Shown here: piece by piece, positions 20,909 to 32,309 of the stretch
Layout of the letters: each line of letters opens with the position of its first letter
Numbering within the stretch: the stretch's first letter is position 1
Origin: Spisula solida
Lineage: Eukaryota; Mollusca; Bivalvia; Venerida; Mactridae
Length of the DNA: 64,000 nucleotides
Direction: 5' to 3'
NCBI GenBank assembly: GCA_947247005.1
Contig: OX365944.1
Location: 58,572,096-58,636,095 of the forward strand
Notes under the pieces: generated by a model
Database searches by the model: none
What the model was told of the DNA's origin: nothing
The model's input: only the letters and a program-made list of their open reading frames with translations
Position numbers and translations under genes: made by a program

Positions 20909-23900
20909 CTTTCGTCCCGATACTATTCGTACTCTTGAATATATGTGAACGTTTTTGTGGATATAAGTTGAATGATCCGTAAATTGTTGCGATGGGTCAT
21001 TTATACGGACAATAATTAAGCAATCAATATATGATATAACATGTCAATCGATGTATGAAAAGCTGTGAACGTGTACAGACATTATTTACCGATTAGATTG
21101 TATCAATTAATTACGTGCATAAACAAGCTAATATGCTGTTCACACGTGGGTGCCGGGTAACAGCGCGCTATCAATTAGGTGATAATTTGTGTTGAGTGGT
21201 CAATCGTTACTAAGATTTGATTGTTCAATAGATATTGACAGATTTACAATTACGGCTTGATTGACGATGAATGCGCAGAGTTGATTTTGACACTTCCGAC
21301 ATATTGTGCTGAAATATGTCAGATTTGTAATTATTTCCTCTTATAATATTTTCAAAATACCTTTATCACTTTACCAATCTTTTAATTCCTTGCTAAAATA
21401 AAGTTTTGTTCTGTTCTATGAAATCGACCAAACAATATGAGATACAAGAATATCCCAATATGTAGCTTAAGGCCTTTAAACATGGAAATTATATGAACAT
21501 TAAATGATACTTGTAATTTATGAAATACATATCAAATATTGTACATTACTTTAAACAGTCAGTGTATCATGTTGTACATGTACAATGTATTGGAATAAAT
21601 GATTGTTCAAATGTAAATTGTATATCAAAAATACTTGGCTATCAAAAAAAAACCGCTCGTAAACTCAACAAAATCGACAACATTTGACGTAGGGGTTTAG
21701 TTTTGTGCATTACGTCACGTTATGAATGTATTGGTGTTTGCGAAATATGCGTATCTCATTTTGGAACGAAAAGGCATAAATGAGTTAACTCTACACAAAG
21801 TTGGGGAATACAAAAATACGTGTAGCTACTTTCTATTCTACCCCACCCATATGTATAGTCAGATCATCAGACATTTTGAAACTTGCTTATGTGTTGATAA
21901 ATTTTAGGTCTGTTAGTGGCCGACGTCTCAGTGGTAATTCGGTACACGCTACTGACCGCTGGCTGATCTGAAGTTCCTACGTAGCTTCAATACCATGTCT
22001 AGCCGGGTAAAACAGACTGAATGCCCTGCAGTGTTTCTGACCAAATATTTCTAGTTTTACTAACAGTCTATACAAATGCTGGACACAACGCACGTAAGAA
22101 AGAACCAAGGATGTTTCTGGAAATCGGACATCACCTGTATCATCATCCGTCTGGTTCGTCCGAAAGCTTAGAAAAAAGCATAATTATTATATTGGTAGAT
22201 TCTTTGGTTTTCCTATAATATATAGGAATACGATAATCAGCAAACATAGTACTGTTGTCGTGATAAAGATCATATTGGCCCAGCAGGCTCAAAACAAAAG
22301 TGGATGTCATAAGTCTCTTAAGCCATCTGCTACAATTATCACATATATATGAGAGTATCTTCCAGTAATGCTGCCATGCAATAAAACATTTCACGAAACC
22401 AAATAAAAACCTGATTACACTTGTATACTATATTACTTTTGTTTTTTGCCCTTCTCATGTGTATTTTTCTGTTTATACCCATACGACCTGGTACCAGTTA
22501 CTTTATATGCAATAAAACTAGTCTGTAAAGTTCACGCATGGTATAGACAAAGGGAGGGATTTGTTGACAGGGTCTCCTTTAGCAAGTTGAATATCATTGA
22601 AAATGATCTGACGGGAGGTAAATTGACGGGTTTTGTAGACAGGTTTGGTTATCAAGAATATACACGTATATCGAATCATAATCTACATTGTCGGGTTATG
22701 AAATGTTAAGCTGATATATTATCTCCCGTATTATAGATCAAGCAGTAGCATGCACACACATACGTCTTATCTGTACCATAATCCTACGTCATTATTCATG
22801 TACATAATTATCAATTTTCGTGACTATGCAAATCTCGGCCATAATCAGATTAATAGAAAATGCGATATAATAATCAACAGATTATCATATCCTTCTATGA
22901 AAAGTTGACAAATACGTGTGTGTCGATTTTCCTCCACATGTGGAGAAGTTGCTGGTTCCTTGTAGAAGGGTAAGTTAGTAATGGTTAGGTGAGTCGGTCT
23001 ATGTATGCACTCACCATGTTTGCACCAGTCAATTGAAACCATGGCCCCTAACCCCCGGGAAGCGCGTGTATTTGCTTTCAAACCCCTGGTGTAACCATTC
23101 TCTACCAGGGTCATACAGATGGTAAAACCCCTGCAAATTGCCACACCCAATACCTTCGGATATAGTCACGGCTAAATTTCTCCACTATTTCGACAGCATG
23201 GTGACATCGGAAAGGTAAAAACTCGGGATAGTTCCCCGCCACCCCGTCCTTCCCCGGGGTTGGGTCGTGGTTTAATTTGACTGATGATACTGTATTCTAA
23301 TGAGGCCTTACAGTATTATAACAGGGGTCCTAGGTACGTTTCTGATTCTAAGAAGTTCTTCGATTGAAAGCTACCTCTGCAGTATATACACTAGTCCAAA
23401 AAATGTGTTCCAATATTGCTTATATATGGTTTTATAATAACAAACAGAAATATAAGACTTCATATTTCTAGGGGAAACTTTTGGAATAAAATATGTCGAT
23501 CTTCCAGTCGATCGTCAACAATTCATTACAGAACGATACATGAGCATGAGAATTAGAAAAAAAAATATATAGCATCATTCTGTTAAAATGAAAATTACAA
23601 AATCGCATAAATTATCATACATATAGTTTTGCTCCTCATCTGTATATTGATTATTCTATCGGTTTATTTATTTACAATGTATTATAAAATTATACTACTA
23701 GTAGTGAGCTATTTTAATTCTACATTTGTATTTAATAAAGTGTCATTGAAACAAGAAATTATAAGTCATTAAAAATTATAAATAGTTGCAAGTTGGGGAT
23801 ATATGCGCGTCATCTACTAATATCAAATTGAAGAATCGATATTTGAAAAATGTAGAAAATGTTGACGGCGGTAAAATCTTTTGATGTTATTGTTGTTGTT

Positions 23901-24175
23901 GTGATTATCTGACAATGTAAGCTGTGAACGACAACAATAACAGCGACAGCAGGTTGGGATGACATCTCACTCGGCTTGTCACAGCTTGCCGACAGGTGGA
24001 TTGACGTCCATTTGAGATTAATCGTGTGTTTGTTGATCGGCCTATAAAATGCCTAATCTGTTTGCTTAAGTCATCAATTTCTAATGCGATAGCAGAAGAA
24101 AGCAATCAAAGATCTATTGCAATATTTGCATATTTATACGAGAGTAGAAGAATTATTTGCATTATCTGACCAAAG
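20909..24175. other. Spacer between divergent paralogues; no gene recognised
   Basis: 3.3 kb of AT-rich DNA between the two small paralogous genes. Frames at 22021-22218, 22446-22709 and 22845-23150 have no recognisable content. A degenerate tRNA-like stretch (21908-21985, with TCTCAGTGGTAATTCGGTA) may be an old SINE. The divergent gene starts imply promoters at both ends. Confidence 0.4.
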
Positions 24176-24475
24176 ATGGCGACACAGGTTGAAATATATC
24201 ACCAACATGGCATACAGCTTCGACGATTTCAACGAGCCTGCGAACAGATCCATCTCCTAAATAGCAAGTTAGACGAACTCAGCAGACGATACAAGTTCGC
24301 AGTGGACAACAACAACAAGCTCTTCCGGTATTCACTGCGCAGTCGCATGCTGGTTGTAGAAGGAATGCTGACGTCATACTGTAACTATGCGATGGTAAAG
24401 AAAGAGCAGCTTCTATCGTTGAGACGTGCACTATGTGGGGGGAGATTGGACGAGGTTGCTGAAGACACAGAATGA
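24176..24475 (+). CDS. Small conserved-looking protein, paralogue B (99 aa)
   Basis: Single-exon frame from ATG 24176 in good context (AAAGATGG), with TTTATA at 24133-24138. The protein is helical and charged, with an acidic C-terminal end (DEVAEDTE) and no signal peptide or transmembrane segment. It shares about 49% identity with the 113-aa protein at 20567-20908, with the conserved core FQRACEQI...KLDELSRRYK...FRY...LVVEG...YCNYA. It is transcribed away from its paralogue. The duplication is old enough that the DNA no longer aligns easily. No family or function is recognised. Confidence 0.65.
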   Translation: MATQVEIYHQHGIQLRRFQRACEQIHLLNSKLDELSRRYKFAVDNNNKLFRYSLRSRMLVVEGMLTSYCNYAMVKKEQLLSLRRALCGGRLDEVAEDTE

Positions 24476-24560
24476 GATCGTCTGGCATCAAAAGCAAACG
24501 GCCTGATTGGGCCACAAATGTTTCGAAAGAAACTCTCTGAGATTGTCAAATATACGTTAT

Positions 24561-24680
24561 ATGTCTGTAGTTGTGGCTTATGTCTGTAGATATGATATAT
24601 GTCTGTAGTTGTGGCTTATGTCTGTAGATATGATATATGTCTGTAGTTGTGGCTTATGTCTGTAGATATGATATATGTCA
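24561..24680. repeat. 38-bp minisatellite, about three copies
   Basis: ATGTCTGTAGTTGTGGCTT followed by ATGTCTGTAGATATGATAT repeats at 24561, 24599 and 24637. It lies 85 bp past the stop of the 99-aa gene and could be in its 3' UTR. Confidence 0.85.
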
Positions 24681-24699
24681 GTATATAACAAGGAACACG

Positions 24700-25125
24700 T
24701 ATATCGCGCTTAGTCATCGTACTTTCCTGCATTTTCGTCTATCTACTTTTCCTTTCGCGTTTTTGTTTAAATATCGTGCTTTGGAATTCTCGCGCTTTGT
24801 TATCGTACTCTCTCGCGCTTTGTCATTGTTCTTTACCGTGTTTTCGTCAACGATTTTCCTTTCTCGTTTTTGACAACGTGCTATCCTATCCCCGTGCTTT
24901 GTCATCGTACTTTCGTCACATCGTCACCTTTCGCGTTTTTACCATCGTACTTTCGTATTCCCGCGGTTTTTTGGTCATCGTTCTTTGGTATTCGCGCATT
25001 TTCGCCATCGTACTTTCGTGATCTTGCGTTTTCGTCATCACCATTAGTATTCCCACGAGTTTTCGTCATCACCATTAGTATTCCCACGAGTTTTTGTCTT
25101 CACCATAAGTATTCCCACGAGATTT
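24700..25125. repeat. Degenerate TTTCGTCATCGTACTTTCG repeat
   Basis: Interleaved short phrases (TTTGTCATCGTACTTTCG, TATTCCCACGAGTTTTCGTC) recur in varied order, with a clean 37-bp period at its right end (25040-25115). Open frames on both strands here are by-products. Confidence 0.6.
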
Positions 25126-26317
25126 CGTCTCTACACACATATAGTCTCTGCTGTACTTTGTCTACTACTAGGCCTAGGCCAATAATTATATAATTTGTAT
25201 ACAGAAATTTGAAGAAACAGAATTTTTTTTATATTTGGTGAAACATTTGGTGAAAAATCATATTCTATTTCCTTTGTGATCAGAATGGACATGTAGAGCG
25301 TTTTATTCTTTGTTGGTCTACATTAAGATAGGAGAATTTGAAATGTACACACAGCTGTACGCATAACATTGAAATTTTGTCTCGTTTTCAATTTTTATAT
25401 TGTGTAAGACCCAAAATGCCAAAACTTGATATAACCGACTGTTTTCTGTAATCATTGAGGCTTGAATGCCGCGATGATAGGGGTCAACAAATTGTCCATG
25501 TGTATATTTTGCAAATTGATTATGATCGAATGATGGAATTTTCAGAGAACAAATAAGGTTACATCTGCAATATAGGAAATTAATAAATATTGCTTCTAAA
25601 TTTGATATAAACGTGATGATAATTCCCAACCTTATTAAAAATTGTGTGTTGCATTCAAGTCTATTTGATAACAAAATACTGTCCGTGCTGTTTTTGCATT
25701 TTAGGTCTTACTCAATATGAGAATAGAAATCGTCAATCATCCATGTTATTGTTGCCAACAACGACAACGACTGCATTATATCAATGTATATCAAATGCAA
25801 CACATGAATAATAGAATTAATCGCAATTTAGCAACAGATTTGTTATATTTTAATATCTGCATGTAATGTTTTCTTAATATTGATTTCTAGACTCTTATCA
25901 AACTTGGAGTTGTATACAGCGTTGTGGAGCTCATCGGAATGTAAATAAAAAGTGAAATTCATTTTTAATTTATTCAAACAGCTAAAACTAACTTTTATGG
26001 TACCAATGATTACCCGACGTGAAGTGGTTCGTTGTGAATATTTATAATCTAAACTTATCACATAACCCGCGGTCCAGCAGTGCCGTAAAGCCGTGCCGTA
26101 AATATCGTTCGGCACTCCCAGAGTGTGCAATAAATATGCAAATTAGCCTGACGCGACGTAAGCCAATCCATGCATTGATTGACTCGTGACGTCACGATAA
26201 TACGAACGTCGTCATGACGTCGCGTTCGTTGTACCGCTAAATTTTGGCTGAAACCTATGCAGCGTACATCATCATTTTGAACGAATAGGGGCGTTCTCTA
26301 ATGTTATGTGATAAACA
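25126..26317. other. No gene recognised
   Basis: AT-rich. Minus-strand frames at 25318-25674 and 25843-26130 have no recognisable domain. The segment 26130-26240 is CpG-rich, with several GACGTC/CGTCATGACG words. Confidence 0.4.
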
Positions 26318-26461
26318 GAATCTTACATTCGTGCTCATTACATACGAGTTTTATTAAACTCGTCGACAAAAACGATATAACACTCGGCAAAGCCTCGTGT
26401 CATATCATTTTGTCCACTCGTTTAATAAAACTCGTATGTAATGAGCACTCATGCAAGATCC
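26318..26461. mobile_element. Palindromic MITE (GTGCTCATTACATACGAG type)
   Basis: GTGCTCATTACATACGAG at 26331 is the inverse of CTCGTATGTAATGAGCAC ending at 26448. The palindrome extends outwards to about 26318 and 26461 and inwards to a GGCAAAGCC centre (26387-26395). No coding capacity. A half copy lies at 26992-27070. Confidence 0.7.
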
Positions 26462-26991
26462 TCTATATAATTCATAACAACACAATATATTGGACGTTAT
26501 CAATATTCCAATTCCAAACTTCTCCCGATCATTTTAAACCGGATGTGGCCGGTCCTTATGTGACCCCATACACAAGGGAACCCCTGATTTCACTATGCAA
26601 TACATTCCCTTTGTTTCATTGAACACAAATCGTTCTGCGGTGAAAAAGCTCCCTATTTTCCAAAACTGCTCCACCTTCAGCAATTCAGCAGAAGGATCAC
26701 CAAAACTACTCAACTAATATTTCATATGGTTTTGATTTGATAGTCAGAATATTCAACCAGTAATTTAGACGTCTTGTTGACTTCAGTTCTATCATTGCTC
26801 ATGATAAAATCTTCAAACGCTAGTTCACTTCCACTTGTAACAGAACCAACATCCACTTATAATGCGTACATACAAACGGATATGGCTCTTTCAATTGGTT
26901 CCTTCACAGTGGTAAACAGCTTTATATTAGGATCCATCTAAGGGTCGAAATAAAAAAAACTTGATAAAACTTTGACAGGAATTTGTAAAAT

Positions 26992-27070
26992 AGAGGATCT
27001 TGCATGAGTGCTCATTACATACGAGTTTTATTAAACGAGTGGACAAAATGATATGACACGAGGCTTTGCC
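26992..27070. mobile_element. Half copy of the palindromic MITE, cut at its centre by a microsatellite
   Basis: The sequence matches one arm of 26318-26461 from AGAGGATCTTGC through GTGCTCATTACATACGAG to GGCTTTGCC. At that point, the centre of the palindrome, it passes directly into the GGTGGGTA/GGTA array. Confidence 0.75.
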
Positions 27071-27636
27071 GGTGGGTAGGTGGGTAGGTGGGTAGGTGGG
27101 TAGGTGGGTAGGTGGGTAGGTGGGTAGGTGGGTAGGTGGGTAGGTAGGTAGGTAGGTAGGTAGGTAGGTAGGTAGGTAGGTAGGTAGGTAGGTAGGTAGG
27201 TAGGTAGGTAGGTAGGTAGGTAGGTAGGTAGGTAGGTAGGTAGGTAGGTAGGTAGGTAGGTAGGTAGGTAGGTAGGTAGGTAGGTAGGTAGGTAGGTAGG
27301 TAGGTAGGTAGGTAGGTAGGTAGGTAGGTAGGTAGGTAGGTAGGTAGGTAGGTAGGTAGGTAGGTAGGTAGGTAGGTAGGTAGGTAGGTAGGTAGGTAGG
27401 TAGGTAGGTAGGTAGGTAGGTAGGTAGGTAGGTAGGTAGGTAGGTAGGTAGGTAGGTAGGTAGGTAGGTAGGTAGGTAGGTAGGTAGGTAGGTAGGTAGG
27501 TAGGTAGGTAGGTAGGTAGGTAGGTAGGTAGGTAGGTAGGTAGGTAGGTAGGTAGGTAGGTAGGTAGGTAGGTAGGTAGGTAGGTAGGTAGGTAGGTAGG
27601 TAGGTAGGTAGGTAGGTAGGTAGGTAGGTAGGTAGG
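27071..27636. repeat. GGTA tetranucleotide microsatellite, ~566 bp
   Basis: About nine GGTGGGTA octamers (27071-27140) are followed by roughly 124 uninterrupted GGTA units. Long Leu-Pro-Thr-Tyr frames on the minus strand here are artefacts. An array this long and pure may be collapsed or length-variable in the assembly. Confidence 0.95.
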
Positions 27637-28461
27637 GTTGGTGGCATGACATAGAGAGGCATTTTTGACACGCGCAAATGTGCCAAATGTTTATGGATCT
27701 TAAATTTGATTTTACAATGCGAGAATGGATTAAATACAAATTGCTGGTTTAGAATTAGAAGGTCGTAAGTTACGACCTTTGAAATCTGCACCTCAAGGCG
27801 CTTCTAAGAGCCTATTTTCATGAAAATCATGTTGACCTTACTGAAGTTTAAAAAGCTTGTTTTTCCATTAGTAAAGAGTAGGTCTCAGGCAGTTTTTTTC
27901 TCGGTTTCCTCAAAATATTGACTTTGCTTACGACCTTCTAATGCTAAGCCAGCGAAATGTTCGCGATTCCCTGGGAAAACGTATTTCACACGTAAGAACA
28001 TACTTAACATGTAGTCGAATCCCTCCACTGTTAAAATAACTTTATTAAAGCTATACGTGGGTGTTGGTCAGACACTCGACTCTATCTTGATATTTAAGTG
28101 TTCCTTAGATACAGACGAGTGCGCAGCATTGTAAGATAATGCAACGATAAGGACTAATACCGAAGTGGACGATGTTACAAATGGAATCAGTATTTCTTTT
28201 AAGAATTTATTTTGCTAAGCAAATAGTAGACAGATTGCTTCCAATTTTCGACCACACTGTCAATAGTAACGCCTTGATGACATTTATAAATTGCAATTGA
28301 TTTTCCTAGTATGGAAATGGTTTTCCTGATAACGACAAGAACGCAAACACCGCAACAATTTTCATTCAGAAACACATTGTTTGTACGAGTAAAGCGTGTC
28401 TCTTTTTCAACAATATGATATTTTAAGACTTTTCTGTCCTGCTAATTCTCTGGATTACAAA
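27637..28461. other. Upstream region of receptor gene
   Basis: Contains a MITE (27742-27954) and otherwise unique-looking AT-rich DNA that should include the receptor's promoter and 5' UTR. No TATA box or start site could be placed. Confidence 0.35.
27742..27954. mobile_element. ~213-bp MITE with 28-bp terminal inverted repeats
   Basis: TGCTGGTTTAGAATTAGAAG at 27742 continues to GGTCGTAAG (27769). Its inverse, starting CTTACGACCTTCTAA (27927), runs to CCAGCG at 27954, with a few mismatches. AAAT lies on both sides (27738-27741, 27955-27958) as a possible 4-bp target duplication. No coding capacity. Confidence 0.65.
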
Positions 28462-30402
28462 ATGCACACCAACAGTGTCGGACATTCGCGTTTATTTAGT
28501 GTCTTAAATAAAAGTTGTACGGCTTTTAATTCCTTAAATGATACCTGGGACTTCAACTTACTAGCAAATGTGTCATTTTCAAAGTCATGCGGAGGAAATT
28601 CCTCATCACTAGATTCGTCGTTCTTGGACATGCTTGGAGCGTTTCTATCGCCTTCTAATCTACTTCCGGAAGAGTTACCACATGATGTTGTTGTTATTCT
28701 TGTAGTGTTCTACTGTTTCATCATTGCCCTCGCTGTCGTCGGAAATATCATTGTCATCATCGTGATTGGCCGATATCGTCCGAGGAAGTCGGTCACAGAT
28801 TTGTACATTTTCTCACTGGCTGTCAGTGATCTGCTAATTGCCACACTGAATATGCCGTTCCAGTTGTACTTTGTGTGTGCTAATGAATGGTTAGCTGATG
28901 GTATCACTGGAGAAATCCTCTGCAAGTTTACCAATTACGTACAGGGTGTAACCATTGTTGCATGTGTTTTAACTCTCACAGCCATTGCAATAGATCGGTA
29001 AATAGTTTTCCTATATTAAGTTAAAGGCGTATCCGGCAGTTCTAGGTTAAAACAGTCACTCATAAAATCAGCTGCAACTTTCGCAATTTATTAATTACAC
29101 CACAGACCTGTTTCGGGAAACTCATTCCCTTCTTTACCGTGATTTATATACTCAAACATATTCAAATAATAGAATATTTGTTTAAACGTAGTTCTTTGAA
29201 TATGGACATTCTACTAGGCCTATTCATGTTTGAAAATCGAAATAAATAAAGGGAAGAAAAATCATAGATCACCATGTTTGCTTGGTCGGGAGTTATCTAT
29301 CCTTGTATGACAATTCGGAGAAAATTTCAGTTTGAAGGGCACATAACTACTAAACAAGCACGATGACCTATGATTTTTTTTCATTTTCTGTGTCTAACAT
29401 GATACTGTGCTCATAAACAGAGTTAAGTAAATACTATTTTGGAGATTTTTTCTCTCATGCATCAAACTGCAGCATGCCTTTTTAAATATGCTATACACGC
29501 AATTTACATTTGATTCGATAAACTTTGAGGAAAGACGCCCAGAAACAACATCTGATTAACGTATGCATGCTCAATTATACTCAAATTATTCGTTGCAGTG
29601 CACCAGCGATGGTTTGGTTCTAGCACAAATATAGAGGCATGTCAGCACTTGCGGTCGTATATTTTTTTAAAGAAGCATGGCAACCCATGAAATTGTGTAC
29701 AACAAAAAAACATGATTTCTATATTGCAGGTACATTGTCATCTGTCAACCGAAGCTATCACGAATGATACACAGCAAACGATCAGCCATCATAGGAATAC
29801 TGATCGTCTGGTTTATCGCTCTGTGCGTTCTTTCACCACATCTTGTCTTCCAGAGGCTTGACGCTCGTCTGAAGATCACTCCCACTTCCGTCAGCGTTAT
29901 TTGGGTATGTGCAGAATTTTACCCAAGAGGAAAACGCGATGGCCAAATTTATTCAATATTTGTTTACGTCTTTCTGTACTGCATACCGGTTTTGATTATG
30001 ATATTCACTTATGGCGCCATTGCCCATCGGCTATGGTTTAAAAGACCCGTATTTCCGGTCTTAGAAAATCCGGGTCAGCATTCACGCAGTGTAGCTCATA
30101 AAAAGAAAATCACGAAACTATTGATCGTTCTGGTTCTTGGTTTTACAGTACTATGGCTGCCATTTTTCACATTTTCGATCATTGACGAGTTTAGTGAAAG
30201 CGAAATGAAACATCTGAGGATGAATATGGCAGTCCTACAATTGGTGGGGTACAGTAACTGCTGTGTGAACCCAATCATGTACACCTTTCTCAACAACAGT
30301 TTCCAGAAAGAATTTTTACGCAAGTGCAAATGTCTGAGGTGTATAACAAGTACACAATCACCCGGACAGTCGTTGAAAACTGAACAAGACAGTAAAGTTT
30401 AG
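28462..30402 (+). CDS. Rhodopsin-family neuropeptide receptor, QRFP/NPFF-receptor-like (GPCR)
   Basis: Two exons, 28462-28997 and 29730-30402, give 402 aa. The intron (GTAAAT...TTGCAG) splits the Arg codon of the DRY motif. The extracellular N-terminus has NKS, NDT, NVS and NSS glycosylation sequons. Landmarks: GN in TM1 (94-95), SLAVSDLL in TM2, Cys 154 and Cys 239 for the TM3-loop disulfide, DRYIVICQP (178-186), FTVLWLPFF in TM6 (317-325), NCCVNPIMY in TM7 (355-363), then a Cys-rich proximal tail (378, 380, 383). It is a plasma-membrane receptor for a peptide ligand, coupling through G proteins. The DRYIVICQP loop, the KKKITKLL region before TM6 and the TM7 end are closest to QRFP/NPFF-type receptors, but the ligand class is not certain. 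An upstream in-frame GTG at 28396 is not a start; ATG 28462 has good context. Confidence 0.85.
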
Positions 30403-30707
30403 TATGGCGTGTCTTTATCAATACATACAATTTTGTATCATAGTTAAATGCATATGTTGTAAATACATTTCTTGATGTGTTTAGACAGTAACTGTTGAAG
30501 TCGATACAACCCTCGATTCAAACATTGGGGATGTTTTTGGGTTCCTTGTGCTATATGCTCTGTCGTATGTCTGTTGTAATATATGTTTAGCAACACTCGG
30601 TGTAACGTTATTTCTAAATATGAGACTCATTTTGAATGAAGATTAATAATTAGTTCTTTTGACGTTTAATACGAAATGTTGCAAACATGTATACCAAAAA
30701 TAAGGTT

Positions 30708-30713
30708 AATAAA
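30708..30713 (+). terminator. Poly(A) signal of receptor gene
   Basis: AATAAA, 305 bp past the receptor stop codon. Confidence 0.5.
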
Positions 30714-30958
30714 GTTAAACACTTGCTAACTGCTTGTAAATTAGCGTCAACCGACATAGTGTAGCACCACAAAAGTCACCGAAAATGTCAGTATCGCACG
30801 TGATACTTATTACTATCGATCACAGCGTATTTGCACACTTAAAATCAGTTGTTAAACATGTTCTGTTGGTATGATAGTCCATTCCTCGAGTGATGACTGC
30901 CCCATATCATGCAGATTACTAACGTCATCACATTGACATACTTGTTATCCATGACTAT

Positions 30959-31075
30959 TCAACACGTGCAGCAATACGTGATATGGCCGGTATGGTCAAC
31001 ACAAACAGAGTAACAGTTAGCATATAACGGCGAATCACAAGACGACAACATACAAAGCAACACCCAACTGCACAT
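30959..31075 (-). CDS. Possible small cysteine-rich peptide or exon (38 aa)
   Basis: From ATG 31075 the frame reads MCSWVLLCMLSSCDSPLYA and then a Cys-rich end with pattern Cx3Cx8CCxC before TGA. The frame stays open upstream to ATG 31243, and an acceptor-like AACCAG lies just before the short ATG, so it could be a last exon. The start is hydrophobic enough to suggest a signal segment. No family was recognised; it may be chance. It lies 250 bp beyond the receptor's poly(A) signal, convergent with it. Confidence 0.2.
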   Translation of the reverse strand: MCSWVLLCMLSSCDSPLYANCYSVCVDHTGHITYCCTC

Positions 31076-32048
31076 TTTTCTCACCTGGTTACATTTAAAT
31101 CCTATACAGACTACTACGTTAATTTTATAATTGACTTTAAAGTTCCAAAAAGGCACGTACGAGGGTCGTTCAATATACTGGTATTCGTAGATTGATTCAT
31201 AATTGTAATATCCAATGACACAGAGAAATACAAAGTAGATCACATTAAACTATAATTTTTCGGACACCAGTGAAGAAGATGTCGTATGAAACAACACCTC
31301 AAACCTGAGACCAGACACTGTACTTTGGTCAGTCAGGAAAGAAACTCATCACGATAGTTAACAGTGCTTTTGGAAAAGTTTACAGAGCTAATCAACCGAT
31401 ATGAACGGGGAGGCTGACGTACATGAATGTTCCCTATATTGAAGCAGGCGCTCGTGGGTTCTGTTTACAATCCGTGTTCCGACTGATAACAGCGATCGAA
31501 ACTACTGGCAAAGATAGACGTAGATTTATCCAGAGACTAAGTCAAACTGCAGAACCTACGTCTAATTGGATGTGGCTTAGACGTAAGGAGAAGAGCTGGT
31601 TGCTATCGACCTTCACATCGTAGGAACGGTGTCACCCATCGGCAACTAGATATCTTAGGCTAAGGGGCGATATATCGATGTGCTGGCGCATAACTGTGGA
31701 AGGAGGAAGACGTTCACCGCAGACAACATATCAACAATTGATCCATATACATGTAAGGTGTGTTACAGTCGGTATAATGTTTAGTATTACAAAACTGAAA
31801 AGAAAAACGACTAACAAGTACAATAAACCACGATCACTACACACAGCGCTATCAATATTTTGACGTCATCCACGTTATTGTATTTTGCTGTTTCTCAAAC
31901 GGAGAGCCAAAAAAGTAATTATAGCATTACTATTGAAATGAACATTAGACATTCAAAAGGTATATGATAATTTTACTCCAAACGATCCAATGAAGAACTT
32001 GGCCTAGATTATGTTGACATGATCTTTCTGACCTCACTAGCATGGCGA
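31076..32048. other. No gene recognised
   Basis: A moderately GC-rich segment, 31390-31700, has frames with several Arg residues (31423-31623, 31678-31863) but no motif I can assign. Confidence 0.35.
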
Positions 32049-32120
32049 GTCTCCTTAGCTCAATGGTTAGCGTGCTTGCCCGTCTAATCTGGAGAAATGG
32101 GTTCAAATACGAGTAGAGAC
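32049..32120 (+). repeat. tRNA-derived SINE-like sequence
   Basis: It has an A-box-like TTAGCTCAATGGTTAGCG and a B-box-like GGTTCAAATAC. The ends GTCTC and GAGAC pair as an acceptor stem, and GCT/AGC close the D arm. The T stem and anticodon stem are poor, so this is more likely a SINE head or decayed tRNA than a working gene. Confidence 0.4.
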
Positions 32121-32309
32121 ACCCATATACCTGCCATATTTCTGCAGAAAGCTTTTTTCTCTGCATTGAGATTTGGTCTTTGTGCATTTTATACACTTGT
32201 TTGTGATTTATGATTTGATTAACTTCATAGAAATGTTTATGTAACTTGGCATCTGAAAAAAAATATTACAGAACATTCCCAGGAGTCCGTCACACAGGAA
32301 TGTATCACA

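Noticed and set aside
24637..25193. Several serine/phenylalanine/arginine-rich frames on both strands
   Set aside because: All lie in the degenerate TTTCGTCATCG repeat.
26927..27791. Two long minus-strand frames (258 and 270 codons) of repeating Leu-Pro-Thr-Tyr
   Set aside because: They are the translation of the GGTA microsatellite; both frames are open only because the repeat lacks stops.
28396..28461. Longer N-terminus for the receptor starting at 28396
   Set aside because: That codon is GTG; the first in-frame ATG with good context is 28462.
30959..31075. Trissin-like neuropeptide next to the receptor
   Set aside because: There is a superficial Cx3C...CC resemblance, but the CxxC start and the spacing of the other cysteines do not match.
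31423..31863. Arg-rich frames as a Tc1-type transposase remnant
   Set aside because: A few RR-x-YRP-like words are suggestive, but no catalytic or helix-turn-helix motif could be aligned.
32049..32120. Functional tRNA gene
   Set aside because: A and B boxes and a 5-bp acceptor stem are visible, but the anticodon and T stems do not pair well. Kept only as SINE-like.
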